In this document: in pieces, positions 52,161 to 60,573 of the stretch
Numbering within the stretch: position 1 is the stretch's first letter
Layout of the letters: each line of letters begins with the position of its first letter
Source of the DNA: Chloroflexi bacterium UBA6077
GTDB taxonomy: Bacteria; Chloroflexota; UBA6077
Direction: 5' to 3'
Assembly: GCA_002436065.1 (NCBI GenBank)
Contig: DIXP01000118.1
Location: 62,001 to 126,000 of the forward strand
DNA: 64,000 bases
Notes under the pieces: model-generated
The model's database searches: none
Told to the model about the DNA's origin: nothing
What the model saw: only the letters and a program-made list of their open reading frames with translations
Translations under genes and position numbers: made by a program

Positions 52161-52415
52161 ATTAGCATACTCTTAACAGAATTTCCCGCCACCCTGTGAT
52201 ATAGTTCCAACACTGTTCATACGGCGTTCTGATAGAGAGCGCCTATGATGTAGGCCGTCTTGGCGGGACAGCGTTCCCCAAACGCCCATCACCCGTCCAA
52301 CCATGTGCGCTTCAACCAGTATCCCTACCTGGTGCATTTTGGCGTCCGCTTCGCGGGCGCCCTATGCTGATGGCTCTGATCTTCTGCAAAGAGACATTGT
52401 GGAGGTGGTAGTATC
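52161..52415. other. promoter region of the NEW3-ABC operon
   Basis: No gene is seen in these 255 bases. GATATAGT near 52197-52204 is a possible -10, with TTAACA further upstream at non-ideal spacing. Confidence 0.3.
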
Positions 52416-53597
52416 GTGAAGAGGATCGTGTCTAAGCTGTTGCTCGCCCCACTGGCAGCTCTGGTGGCCCTATCCATTGGGGCCGCGAACCCAGCGGACG
52501 TCGCTACAGCGCAAACGCCCGAAGTGTTCCTGTCGACTCCCGTCTCGGGGGTGGTGGTCGACAGGGGCAAGCAGGTAACGTTCACCATCGACGTGAACAA
52601 CAAGGGCAAGGATGGGAAGTTCGTTGACCTCGTCCTAACCAAGGCCCCCGATGGCTGGGACCCGATCCTTAAGGATCGCGGCTTCGTGGCTCGCCAGGTA
52701 TGGGTTGGAGGCGAGAGGTTGGAGAGCGTGGACCTGCAGTTGAAGGTACCGGCCGACGCCAAGGCTCAGGACTACGAGGTCACCCTGAGGGGCACTGGAC
52801 CCGGCATCGACAGCACCCTCAAGCTGGCTGTTGGCGTCAAGGACCAGCCCACCCAGGGCACGACGTTCGCCGCTCAGTATCCCACCCTCCGAGGCAAGGC
52901 CGGCTCCAAGTTCGGCTTCAAGGCCGACCTCAGGAACGACTCCGAGGAGGAGCGGACCTACGGGCTCAGCTTCAAGGCCCCCGAGGGTTGGGAAGTGTCG
53001 TTCAAGCCCTCCTACGAGGACAAGCAGGTTTCCAGCATCACGCTGAAGTCTGGCAGCAGCCAGGGCTTGGATGTCGAGGTGGTACCACCCGCCAGGGTTG
53101 AGGCCGGGGAGTACCCGATCACCGTGACGGCGGCATCCCAGGCAGATCGGGCCTCGGCCGAGTTGAAGGTGGTCGTCACCGGGACCTTCGAGATGTTTAT
53201 GTCGACCCGCACCGAGGTGTTCAACACTCAGGCCACCGCGGGCCAGGAGAGCCCCTTCTACGTGACCGTCACCAACATCGGTTCGGCCGCGCTGCAGAAC
53301 GTGAGCCTCTCCTCCAGCAAGCCCGAGGGCTGGACCGTTACCTTCAAACCCGACAAGATCGACCAGTTGGACCCCGGTGCCCAGCAAGAAGTCGCCATGA
53401 TGATCAAGCCTTCTGCTAAGGCCATCGCCGGCGACTACATGCTGAACGTCTCGGCCTCCCACCCGCAGGCCAGCCTGGATAGGGACGTACGGGTCACCGT
53501 GGAAACCCCCACCATGTGGGGTTGGGTCGGCTCCGGCATCCTCGTCGTGGTCATCGGTGGACTGCTCGGTCTCTTCATGAAGCTAGGCCGGAGATAA
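52416..53597 (+). CDS. secreted, membrane-anchored NEW3-domain protein
   Basis: This 393-residue protein starts at GTG 52416 with GGAGGTGG upstream. It has a signal peptide (LLLAPLAALVALSIGAANPA, cleavage near AQT). Three or so immunoglobulin-like NEW3 (NPCBM-associated) domains follow, seen as repeats of K(A/P)-x-(D/E)GW-x-(V/P)-x-F/L (KAPDGWDPIL, KAPEGWEVSFKP, SKPEGWTVTFKP). A C-terminal helix (VGSGILVVVIGGLLGLFMKL) anchors it. It precedes an ABC-2 ATPase and permease and probably forms an export or surface-assembly unit with them. Confidence 0.88.
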   Translation: MKRIVSKLLLAPLAALVALSIGAANPADVATAQTPEVFLSTPVSGVVVDRGKQVTFTIDVNNKGKDGKFVDLVLTKAPDGWDPILKDRGFVARQVWVGGERLESVDLQLKVPADAKAQDYEVTLRGTGPGIDSTLKLAVGVKDQPTQGTTFAAQYPTLRGKAGSKFGFKADLRNDSEEERTYGLSFKAPEGWEVSFKPSYEDKQVSSITLKSGSSQGLDVEVVPPARVEAGEYPITVTAASQADRASAELKVVVTGTFEMFMSTRTEVFNTQATAGQESPFYVTVTNIGSAALQNVSLSSSKPEGWTVTFKPDKIDQLDPGAQQEVAMMIKPSAKAIAGDYMLNVSASHPQASLDRDVRVTVETPTMWGWVGSGILVVVIGGLLGLFMKLGRR

Positions 53598-53601
53598 CGC
53601 C

Positions 53602-54546
53602 ATGGACGAGCGGTCGCAGGTTGCCATAGAGACCGTCAATCTGACGAAACGGTACGGAGAACTCACTGCCGTCGACCGGTTGAACCTCCAGATACCCGAG
53701 GGCGAGATCTTCGGCCTGCTCGGCCCCAATGGCGCTGGGAAGACCACAACTATCCTGATGTTGCTGGGGCTGACAGAACCCACGGCGGGCCAGGCCAGGA
53801 TCTACGGACACGACTCTACTCGCGACCCATTGGAGGTCAAGAGAATAGTCGGGTACCTGCCCGATAACGTGGGCTTCTACGAGGATCTTACGGCCAGGGA
53901 GAACCTTCTATACACCGCCGACCTGAACGGGATGCCGAAGAAGGAAGCTCTAAGTCGCATCGACTACCTGCTCAAGCGGGTAGAGTTGATCGATGTGCTC
54001 GATAAAGAGGTAGGAAAGTTCTCCCGTGGAATGAGGCAGCGGCTCGGCATTGCCGACGTGCTGCTCAAGAAGCCCAAGGTGGTGATCCTGGACGAGCCGA
54101 CCCTGGGCATCGACCCCGATGGGGTCAAGCACATGCTGGACCTGATCAGCCAGATGAGTCGCGAGGACAGGATCACGGTGCTGCTATCGTCTCATCTGCT
54201 GCACCAGGTGCAGCAGATCTGCTCTCGGGTGGGCATCTTCGTCAAGGGCAAGATGGTCGCGGAGGGCTCTGTCGAGATGCTCGGCCTCCAGATCCTGGGT
54301 GGCGATCCCATTGTGGTGGAGGTTGAGGCATCCCCCGCAAGCGACGAACTGGTCGGGTCTCTCGGGAAGATACCGGGTGTCTCGTCGGTGGATCGGATTG
54401 ACGGCGCCATCCTCTTACACTGCTTCAAGGATGTGCGCTCGGAGATAGCTCGGCGCGTTGTCGCGGCCGGCGCCAACCTGAGCCAACTGCGCCTGCGAGG
54501 CCACGTGCTGGAGGAGATCTACCTAAGGTACTTCCAGGAGGGCTAG
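53602..54546 (+). CDS. ABC-2 type transporter ATP-binding protein
   Basis: This 314-residue ATPase has Walker A GPNGAGKTTT, the Q-loop region (GYLPDNVGFYEDLTAREN), the signature FSRGMRQRLGIADVLLKKP and Walker B VVILDEPTLGID, with H-loop SSHLL. The C-terminal 90 residues are the extra domain common in CcmA/NatA-like ATPases. It lies 4 bases after the NEW3 gene and 4 bases before the permease gene. Confidence 0.93.
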   Translation: MDERSQVAIETVNLTKRYGELTAVDRLNLQIPEGEIFGLLGPNGAGKTTTILMLLGLTEPTAGQARIYGHDSTRDPLEVKRIVGYLPDNVGFYEDLTARENLLYTADLNGMPKKEALSRIDYLLKRVELIDVLDKEVGKFSRGMRQRLGIADVLLKKPKVVILDEPTLGIDPDGVKHMLDLISQMSREDRITVLLSSHLLHQVQQICSRVGIFVKGKMVAEGSVEMLGLQILGGDPIVVEVEASPASDELVGSLGKIPGVSSVDRIDGAILLHCFKDVRSEIARRVVAAGANLSQLRLRGHVLEEIYLRYFQEG

Positions 54547-54550
54547 GAGA

Positions 54551-55492
54551 ATGCCAGGACTACTAGCGGTTTTCCGCAAGGAGATAGCCGATCAATTCGG
54601 CAGCAAGCGCTTCCTGATCATGTTCACGCTGATCCTGCTGGCCGGTATGTCCGCCACCTACACGGCGGCTCAAGCCATCAGGAGCGACGTGGCGAGCAGC
54701 GACGGCGGATCCAGCTTCGTCTTCCTACGGCTGTTCACTGTCTCGGCGGGGACCCTCCCGTCCTTCGTGGCGTTCGTGGGGTTCCTGGGACCGCTGATGG
54801 GTCTGGCCATGGGGTTCGACGCCATCAACGGAGAGTACGCCAGGGGAACCCTCAGCCGGGTGCTATCCAATCCCATCTTCCGTGACTCGGTCATCAACGG
54901 CAAGTTTCTGGCTGGGGTCACGACCATAGCCGTGATGCTGGCCAGCATCTCCCTGGTGCTGTCCGGCCTCGGGCTGCGGCTGATCGGGATACCACCCACA
55001 GGCGATGAGGTGGTGAGGCTGTTCCTCTACCTCATCATCGCGGTATTCTATGTGGCCTTCTGGATGGCCCTGTCCATCCTGTTCTCCATTCTGTTCCGGC
55101 AGACGGCTACCTCGGCCCTGGCGGGCATAGCCCTGTGGATATTCGTCACCTTCTTCGTGGCGATGATCGCGGCGACTACGGCGCAAGCGCTGATGCCGAT
55201 TGACGAGCAGGAGCCGCAGACTCTGTTGGCAAACGAATACTTCAGGATGGGGTTGGCCAGGCTATCACCAGCCACGCTCTACTCCGAGGTCACCATGACC
55301 ATCCTGACTCCCAGTGTACGGACGCTGGGGCCAGTCATGATGAGCGAGGTGGTCGGGATGGTACCAGGCCCGCTCCCGCTCTCCCAGAGCCTCCTGGTGG
55401 TGTGGCCGCAATTCGTGGGATTGATCTCCATGACCCTGGCATGCTTCGGAATAAGCTACTACCGCTTCATGCGGCAGGAGATCAGGGCATAA
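54551..55492 (+). CDS. ABC-2 type transporter permease
   Basis: This 313-residue membrane protein has six predicted helices in the ABC-2 arrangement: a first helix followed by a large outside loop, then VAFVGFLGPLMGLAMGFDAI, NGEYARGTLSRVLSNP (coupling-helix motif) and four further helices. It belongs to the NosY/CcmB-like group. With the ATPase and NEW3 protein it forms a three-gene operon that ends at the terminator at 55509. The cargo is unknown. Confidence 0.92.
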   Translation: MPGLLAVFRKEIADQFGSKRFLIMFTLILLAGMSATYTAAQAIRSDVASSDGGSSFVFLRLFTVSAGTLPSFVAFVGFLGPLMGLAMGFDAINGEYARGTLSRVLSNPIFRDSVINGKFLAGVTTIAVMLASISLVLSGLGLRLIGIPPTGDEVVRLFLYLIIAVFYVAFWMALSILFSILFRQTATSALAGIALWIFVTFFVAMIAATTAQALMPIDEQEPQTLLANEYFRMGLARLSPATLYSEVTMTILTPSVRTLGPVMMSEVVGMVPGPLPLSQSLLVVWPQFVGLISMTLACFGISYYRFMRQEIRA

Positions 55493-55508
55493 TTGATCGT
55501 GGTGCGTA

Positions 55509-55536
55509 GGGGCCGGCAGCTCTGCCGGCCCCTTTT
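55509..55536 (+). terminator. rho-independent terminator of the NEW3-ABC operon
   Basis: GGGGCCGGCA (55509-55518), loop GCTC, complement 55523-55532 and then TTTT (55533-55536) give a textbook terminator. Confidence 0.85.
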
Positions 55537-55668
55537 CCTTTCCTCCGCAATGGCGCGATGCGGTTGACAGACCTGTCTAAGCCCTGTAGCTTCTCGATGT
55601 AGCGGTCGGCACCTCTGCCGGCCGATGGCAGACAGCGATGTCCGCCTTCGCGTTGTAAGGCGCTCAGT

Positions 55669-56136
55669 GTGAAAGCCACAAGAGCTATTCAGATCCTCGT
55701 GGAACAGAAGATCCCTCACGAAGTGCTGCCCTACGATGTGGACGGCTTTGTATCGGCCGTGGAGGGGGCAAACAGGCTGGGCATCCCTGCGGCAGCGATG
55801 TTCAAGACCCTCATCGCCCGAGGCGAGCGCCGTGGGGTAGTGCTGGCGCTGGTGCCGGGCGATGAGACGCTCAGTCTCCGCAAACTCTCTCAGGCAATTG
55901 GCGACAAGCGGGCAGAGATGGTAGACCCATTGGAAATCTCGCGACTCACAGGTTTCGTGAAGGGTGGCGTCTCGCCACTCGGTGGAAGACGATCTTACCC
56001 CGTGTACATGGACCGTTCGGCCCTGCACCACCCCACTGTCTACGTGAGTGCTGGCGTGCGGGGCCTCGCCATCGCTATAGCCCCCTCCGACCTGGCCCAG
56101 GTCACCCGCGCCACAGTGGTGGACCTGCGGGATTGA
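55669..56136 (+). CDS. ybaK: YbaK/EbsC family aminoacyl-tRNA deacylase
   Basis: This 155-residue protein starts at GTG 55669 (VKATRAIQILVEQKIPHEVL). It removes mischarged amino acids from tRNA; YbaK acts on Cys-tRNA(Pro). The family signatures are AAMFKTLIARG, KRAEMVDPLEISRLTGF and the glycine loop VKGGVSPLGG. ATRAIQ with the conserved Lys in MFKTL matches YbaK more than ProX. Ribosome-binding site is weak (TAAGG). Confidence 0.9.
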   Translation: MKATRAIQILVEQKIPHEVLPYDVDGFVSAVEGANRLGIPAAAMFKTLIARGERRGVVLALVPGDETLSLRKLSQAIGDKRAEMVDPLEISRLTGFVKGGVSPLGGRRSYPVYMDRSALHHPTVYVSAGVRGLAIAIAPSDLAQVTRATVVDLRD

Positions 56137-56222
56137 CCCCTCGGGAGGTTGAAGCTCCCTGGCACGCCCCCTGCTTCCCCGTCACCCGAGCCATGACCTC
56201 AGCACATTTACGAGGTGAAGGA

Positions 56223-56675
56223 ATGCCACACAGCAACAAAGGCCATCACGGAGGCAAAAGTTCCTCCATCGCCGCCAAGAACGTGACGGAGGAGGATGTC
56301 CGCTTCCTGCAGAGATACGGGGATCAACTGTCAAAGACGACCTTGCGAGCCAAGTGGATTCACGCGGTGGACGAGCACGAGGACCACACCGGCCAGTCCC
56401 TGGCCACACGTAGCCACGAGGTAATCCGACAGTGGGCCGAGGATCGGGGAGCCCAGCCGTCCACAGTGCCGGGCACTGAGCACCAGGGTCGCGCCGGCGT
56501 CCTCCGGTTCAACTTCCCGGGCTATGGCGGGCAGACCCTGGAGGCAATCGACTGGGAGGACTGGTTCCGCACCTTCGACGAGAGGGATCTGGTGTTTATC
56601 TACCAGGAGCACAAAGCCGACGGGCGCACCAGTAACTTCTTCAAGCTGGACAGCCCTCATCGAGAACATGACTAG
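56223..56675 (+). CDS. conserved small hypothetical protein
   Basis: This 150-residue protein has AGGTGAAGG before the ATG. After a flexible Lys/His/Gly N-terminus (SNKGHHGGKSSS), helices lead to SHEVIRQWAEDRGAQPSTVP. A compact C-terminal unit follows, GVLRFNFPGYGGQ then LEAIDWEDWFRTFDERDL. This pattern (RxWAExRGGxP, LRxxFPG, I-x-W-x-x-F-F-x-x-F-D) is, as far as I recall, shared by uncharacterised actinobacterial-type proteins. No catalytic residues are evident. Confidence 0.75.
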   Translation: MPHSNKGHHGGKSSSIAAKNVTEEDVRFLQRYGDQLSKTTLRAKWIHAVDEHEDHTGQSLATRSHEVIRQWAEDRGAQPSTVPGTEHQGRAGVLRFNFPGYGGQTLEAIDWEDWFRTFDERDLVFIYQEHKADGRTSNFFKLDSPHREHD

Positions 56676-56838
56676 GTGGTCGCGATCAGCAGCCCTACCA
56701 ACAATGGGGCGGCAACGGAGCCGAAGTTGGCGATGCCGAACTGGTGGAGAGGATGGTCCGGGCCGTTAAGGAGCAGCTGAGTAGCCGAGGGGTGGATGGA
56801 TCAACCGCCGGCCAGTACGGAACCCTGAGCATCCAGCT
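56676..56838 (+). other. coding-like segment without a start
   Basis: Between two genes, one plus frame (about 56680-56815) reads QQPYQQWGGNGAEV then DAELVERMVRAVKEQLSSRG. It looks protein-like but has no start or ribosome-binding site and runs into the antisense end of the next gene. It may be a relic gene end or a frameshifted extension of the preceding gene. Confidence 0.3.
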
Positions 56839-58200
56839 TCACCCTTCACCCTCCTCCCGCTGCTCGTCGGGGATGTGGGTGATCCTGGCCTTCAGCACCC
56901 TCCGGCCGCGCATGGAAACCACCTCGACGGTGGCGTCGGGGAGGTTGACGGCGTCCCCCTCGGCTGGGATCCGACCAAGCCGAGCGTAGACCAGCCCTCC
57001 GATGGTATCCACGCCTTCCATCTCCAGCTCCACCCCCAGGGCACTGCTCACATCTTCCAGGTCGGCCCCGCCGCTCACGAGCGCCTGTCCCTCCCGGAGC
57101 ATCTGAATATCGGGCTCCTCACGAGCGTCATACTCGTCCCTGATCGGGCCGACGATCTCCTCCAGGAGGTTGTCCAGGGTCACTATCCCGGCCGTCCCGC
57201 CGTACTCGTCCACCACCACCGCTAGGTGTAGCTGCTGACGCTGAAGCTCGGGCAGAAGTTCGGCCACCCGCTTGGAACCGGGCACGTGGTAGGCTCGCCG
57301 CATGATGGCGGTGACCTCCTGCTCTATATGCTCCTTGCTGGCATGAGGGGGAAGCTTCTGCAGCACGTCCTTGGCATGGACCACGCCGATGATGTTGTCC
57401 AGGTTGCCATCGTAGACGGGTAGGCGGGTGTGGCCGGTCTCCACCACCGCTTGGCGAGCCTCGGCCAGCGTCGCGTCCCTCGAGAGGGCGCGCACGTCCA
57501 CCCTGGGGACCATCACCTCCTCAACGAGGGTATCGCCGAACTGGAACACCTCGTCGATCAGCTTCCGCTCCTCCGGCTCGACGATCCCTTCCTCCTCGCC
57601 GCTGGCCACTATGGCCATTATCTCTTCCTCCGTGATGGGGTTCACCCGCGCCCGATCGGGGCTACCTGACAGCCGCATCACCAGGTTGGTTGAGGAGGTC
57701 AATATCCAGACGAGGGGGGCCGCGATCTTGGAGAGCAGCTCCACCGGTCGCGCCAGCGAGAGCCCGATAGACTCGGCCCTGGCCAGGGCCAGGTTCTTGG
57801 GTGCCAGCTCCCCCAGCACCAGGGTGACGAAGGACAGGATACCTGTTACCAGGACAAAGGCGATGAAATAGGCGTTCGCAGCCAGGAAGGGAACCGGCAG
57901 AGATGCGAACCACGAGGTGACGACCACCACAAGACTCACGGCGCCGACCGCCGAGGCGAAGAAGCTAGCCAGGGTGACTCCGATCTGGATAGTCGCGAGG
58001 AAGCGGCCGGGCTGCTCCACCAGCCGCATCACCGTGGCGGCCCTGGGGTCGTGCTCCTCCTCCACCAGGTGTCGAAGGCGCGACCTACGCATAGAGACGA
58101 TGGCTATCTCAGCAGCAGCGAAGAAGGCGTTGAGGAGAACAAGGAGGGCTATACCCACGAGCTGTAAGGTGATGTCCTGTGTGGCAGCTTGGTCAGGCAT
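56839..58200 (-). CDS. CNNM/CBS/CorC-HlyC membrane protein
   Basis: This 453-residue protein has an N-terminal CNNM (DUF21) membrane domain with four hydrophobic segments, including LVLLNAFFAAAEIAIVSMRRSRL and TLVLGELAPKNLALARAES. Two CBS domains follow (EEVMVPRVDVRALSRDATL, ITAIMRRAYHVPGSKRVAE-type halves). A C-terminal CorC_HlyC domain ends it (LPDATVEVVSMRGRRVLKAR). Such proteins are linked to Mg2+ or cobalt export; the older label is hemolysin-like. It is convergent with the preceding gene. Confidence 0.9.
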   Translation of the reverse strand: MPDQAATQDITLQLVGIALLVLLNAFFAAAEIAIVSMRRSRLRHLVEEEHDPRAATVMRLVEQPGRFLATIQIGVTLASFFASAVGAVSLVVVVTSWFASLPVPFLAANAYFIAFVLVTGILSFVTLVLGELAPKNLALARAESIGLSLARPVELLSKIAAPLVWILTSSTNLVMRLSGSPDRARVNPITEEEIMAIVASGEEEGIVEPEERKLIDEVFQFGDTLVEEVMVPRVDVRALSRDATLAEARQAVVETGHTRLPVYDGNLDNIIGVVHAKDVLQKLPPHASKEHIEQEVTAIMRRAYHVPGSKRVAELLPELQRQQLHLAVVVDEYGGTAGIVTLDNLLEEIVGPIRDEYDAREEPDIQMLREGQALVSGGADLEDVSSALGVELEMEGVDTIGGLVYARLGRIPAEGDAVNLPDATVEVVSMRGRRVLKARITHIPDEQREEGEG

Positions 58201-58308
58201 CTGGCGCTGTATACCCTCCGATGCGAACCAGTCCTAGTCGTTCAACAATAGCATTGTACACCATCCCCCGGCCCACTTGACGGCCCCGAAAGGGAGGGTA
58301 TACAGTCA

Positions 58309-58468
58309 CCTATCAGCCATCAGCTGTCATCTATCAGTTGGTCAGCCGGTGGTAGCCTGTTTCCTCACGCCCGAATGGTCCGGAACCATGTGGCACTCCC
58401 GCGATCGATGCGTGGACTCAATCATCCAGAAGCTGAATGCTGACAGCTGATAGCTGATAGCTGACAGC
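58309..58468. repeat. second inverted pair of AGCTGA-type repeats
   Basis: The left block, 58309-58340 (atcagccatcagctgtcatc), and right block, 58430-58468 (gctgacagctgatagctg, atagctgacagc), are inverted relative to each other and enclose about 90 bases. The right block ends 11 bases before the pncB ribosome-binding site. Confidence 0.65.
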
Positions 58469-58486
58469 CCTAACGGAGGACATATC

Positions 58487-59896
58487 TTGGACGACCTCTT
58501 CCTGGGCCGGCATCCGGGGCTGATGACCGACCTCTACCATCCCGATGCAGCCTACGTGAGCTGGCGCACCGGCAGAAACGGCGTGACAACCTTCGACATA
58601 TATACCCGCTCGGCGCCCTACGCTGGCGCCTACATGCTGGTGGCTGGGCTGGAGATGGCGCTGGAGTTCGTCCAGTCCTTCCGATACACCGATGAGGACC
58701 TGCGATACCTGAGCCAGATCCGGGACTTCGATCCCGCCTTCCTCGAGCATCTGCGGAAGCTCAGGTTTACGGGCGAGATCCTGGCGATGCCCGAGGGCTC
58801 CATCGCCTTTCCTCACGAGCCGCTGCTGCGGGTGACAGCACCCTTCCAGGAGGCGCTGCTGCTGGAGTCGGGGCTGCTCCACCTGGTGAGCCTGTCCACT
58901 CTGATCGCCACCAAGGCGGCCAGGATCGTCCACGCATCCCAGGGTCGTCCCGTGTCCGACTTCTCTCTCCGCCGTGCCCAGTCGCCGTTCGTGGCCACTC
59001 GGTCCGCCATGATCGGCGGATGCGCAAGCACCTCCTTCCTGCTGGCCGCCTACGAATTGAGGCTACGCGCCACCGGAACCATCCCCCACGCCCTGGTGCA
59101 GCTGTACGATAGCGAGCGAGAGGCGTTTGCCGCAGTGGCCGAGAGCTTCAACCGCTACACGTTCCTGCTGGACACCTACTGCGTGAGGGACGCGATCCAC
59201 ACGGCAGTGGAGGTGGCACGGGAGTACCAGGATCGGATGAGCCATACCCTGACGGCCGTGCGGCTGGACAGCGGCGACCTGCTGAACGACTCCAGGTACG
59301 TCCGCAAGGTGCTGGACGATGCCGGTATGCAGAATGTGCGGCTGCTGGCGAGCGGCGACCTGGATGAGTTCCGGATCGCCGATCTGGTGCGGGAGGGGGC
59401 GCCGGTCGATGGCTTTGGGGTGGGAACCAGCGTCGGGGTTGGGGCCGCCTCCGTGGAGCATCAGGCGCCGGGCGGAGCCCTTGGGGCCGTCTACAAGATG
59501 GTGTGGTACGAGGACGAGAAGGCCATGGACCGGCCCAAGATCAAGCTGGCCGAGCAGAAGAGCACCTGGCCGGGGAAGAAGGAGGTATACCGGATCGGCA
59601 ACTTCGAGAAGGACATCCTCCAGCTCGAGGATGAGGGAAGGCCCGCGGGCGGCGTGCGGGTGCTGAAGCCGGTGATCCGAGACGGGCAGATGCTGCCGGG
59701 CGCGGTGCCGCCCCTCTCGGAGATCATGGAGTTGGCCCAGGCCAATCTCCGGCAGATGCCGGAGCAGTACCACGAGTTGATCTGCCAGCATCCCTACCCT
59801 GTGGAACGCAGCCAGGGGCTGGAGGCGCTCCGCCGCGAGGCTATGGAGCGCTACTGCGGCGAGGAGAACGGCGACAACGGGGGTTTGCTGGGGTAG
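58487..59896 (+). CDS. pncB: nicotinate phosphoribosyltransferase
   Basis: This 469-residue enzyme makes nicotinate mononucleotide in NAD salvage. I chose TTG 58487 because GGAGGA lies 7 bases before it and LDDLFLGRHPGLMTDLYHPD aligns with the family start. RATGTIPHALVQLYDSE contains the phosphorylated histidine. AVRLDSGDLLNDSRYVRK and GFGVGTSVGVG bind the phosphoribosyl group. It begins right after the AGCTGA repeat pair and seems to be a single-gene unit. Confidence 0.92.
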   Translation: MDDLFLGRHPGLMTDLYHPDAAYVSWRTGRNGVTTFDIYTRSAPYAGAYMLVAGLEMALEFVQSFRYTDEDLRYLSQIRDFDPAFLEHLRKLRFTGEILAMPEGSIAFPHEPLLRVTAPFQEALLLESGLLHLVSLSTLIATKAARIVHASQGRPVSDFSLRRAQSPFVATRSAMIGGCASTSFLLAAYELRLRATGTIPHALVQLYDSEREAFAAVAESFNRYTFLLDTYCVRDAIHTAVEVAREYQDRMSHTLTAVRLDSGDLLNDSRYVRKVLDDAGMQNVRLLASGDLDEFRIADLVREGAPVDGFGVGTSVGVGAASVEHQAPGGALGAVYKMVWYEDEKAMDRPKIKLAEQKSTWPGKKEVYRIGNFEKDILQLEDEGRPAGGVRVLKPVIRDGQMLPGAVPPLSEIMELAQANLRQMPEQYHELICQHPYPVERSQGLEALRREAMERYCGEENGDNGGLLG

Positions 59897-59900
59897 GGAT

Positions 59901-59925
59901 GACACCGGGCCCGGCAACCGGTGTC
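59901..59925 (+). terminator. hairpin after pncB
   Basis: GACACCGG (59901-59908) pairs exactly with 59918-59925, 4 bases after the pncB stop, followed by an A/T-richer stretch. Confidence 0.5.
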
Positions 59926-60573
59926 TATCCTCAATATAAGGGAATAGTTGTTTGGGACCGTTCCCAACACGATTTGCCTTGGGATTGAAGTAGCAACGTG
60001 ACTCACCGCGAGCCATAGTACCAGTACTACAGCTGCACCTATTGGGTGCATTCCGTCGGCTTCCGCCTCACCGTAGGCAGCATTACTTCCTAGTAGTTTC
60101 CTGCCTTGCAGCCTTCCAGACCAGACTCCAGCTAAGTGCGGCTATAGTACTGGTACTAACGAGGCAAAACGCTCAGCTAGGCTGCGGCCAACGACGGGTC
60201 CAATGGAGGATCCTTCTACAACTCAAACCCGTCAAAGATCCTACCAGCCCCGTCTACCCCATGCGCCTGCGGACTTGCCTACGTCGGCCCCTAACTACAG
60301 CAGTATTTCGCTTGACAGAGGAAGGTGGAGTTGAAGAGCGTCCAGGTCGATGAGCCTTGGATCAAGTCCAACCGTCAGGAGTCCCAATCACGGCTGTAGC
60401 TGGATGACCAGACTTGGTAGAGTTATACCAGTCGCCGGGACGCGGACAACTCAGTGGCTGTCCGCGTCTACTTATGCAACCAGTCTACATGGGGTCTCCC
60501 TGAAGACTTGCGGGGCGCCCAGGAGACCTCAGCTCTTGTCCTGAGCAACAGCTATCAGTATGCATGCGTTCTA
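59926..60573. other. gene-poor region with a 13-bp inverted repeat
   Basis: No convincing gene is present in about 650 bases between convergent pncB and the M20 gene. TAGTACCAGTACT (60016-60028) and its exact complement (60146-60158) bracket 117 bases, which could mark a small decayed mobile element. Short ORFs here have poor codon character. G+C is lower than in the flanking genes. Confidence 0.4.

Noticed and set aside
60042..60353. Plus-strand ORF of 103 codons after pncB
   Set aside because: No protein-like pattern, no ribosome-binding site, and the region looks decayed.
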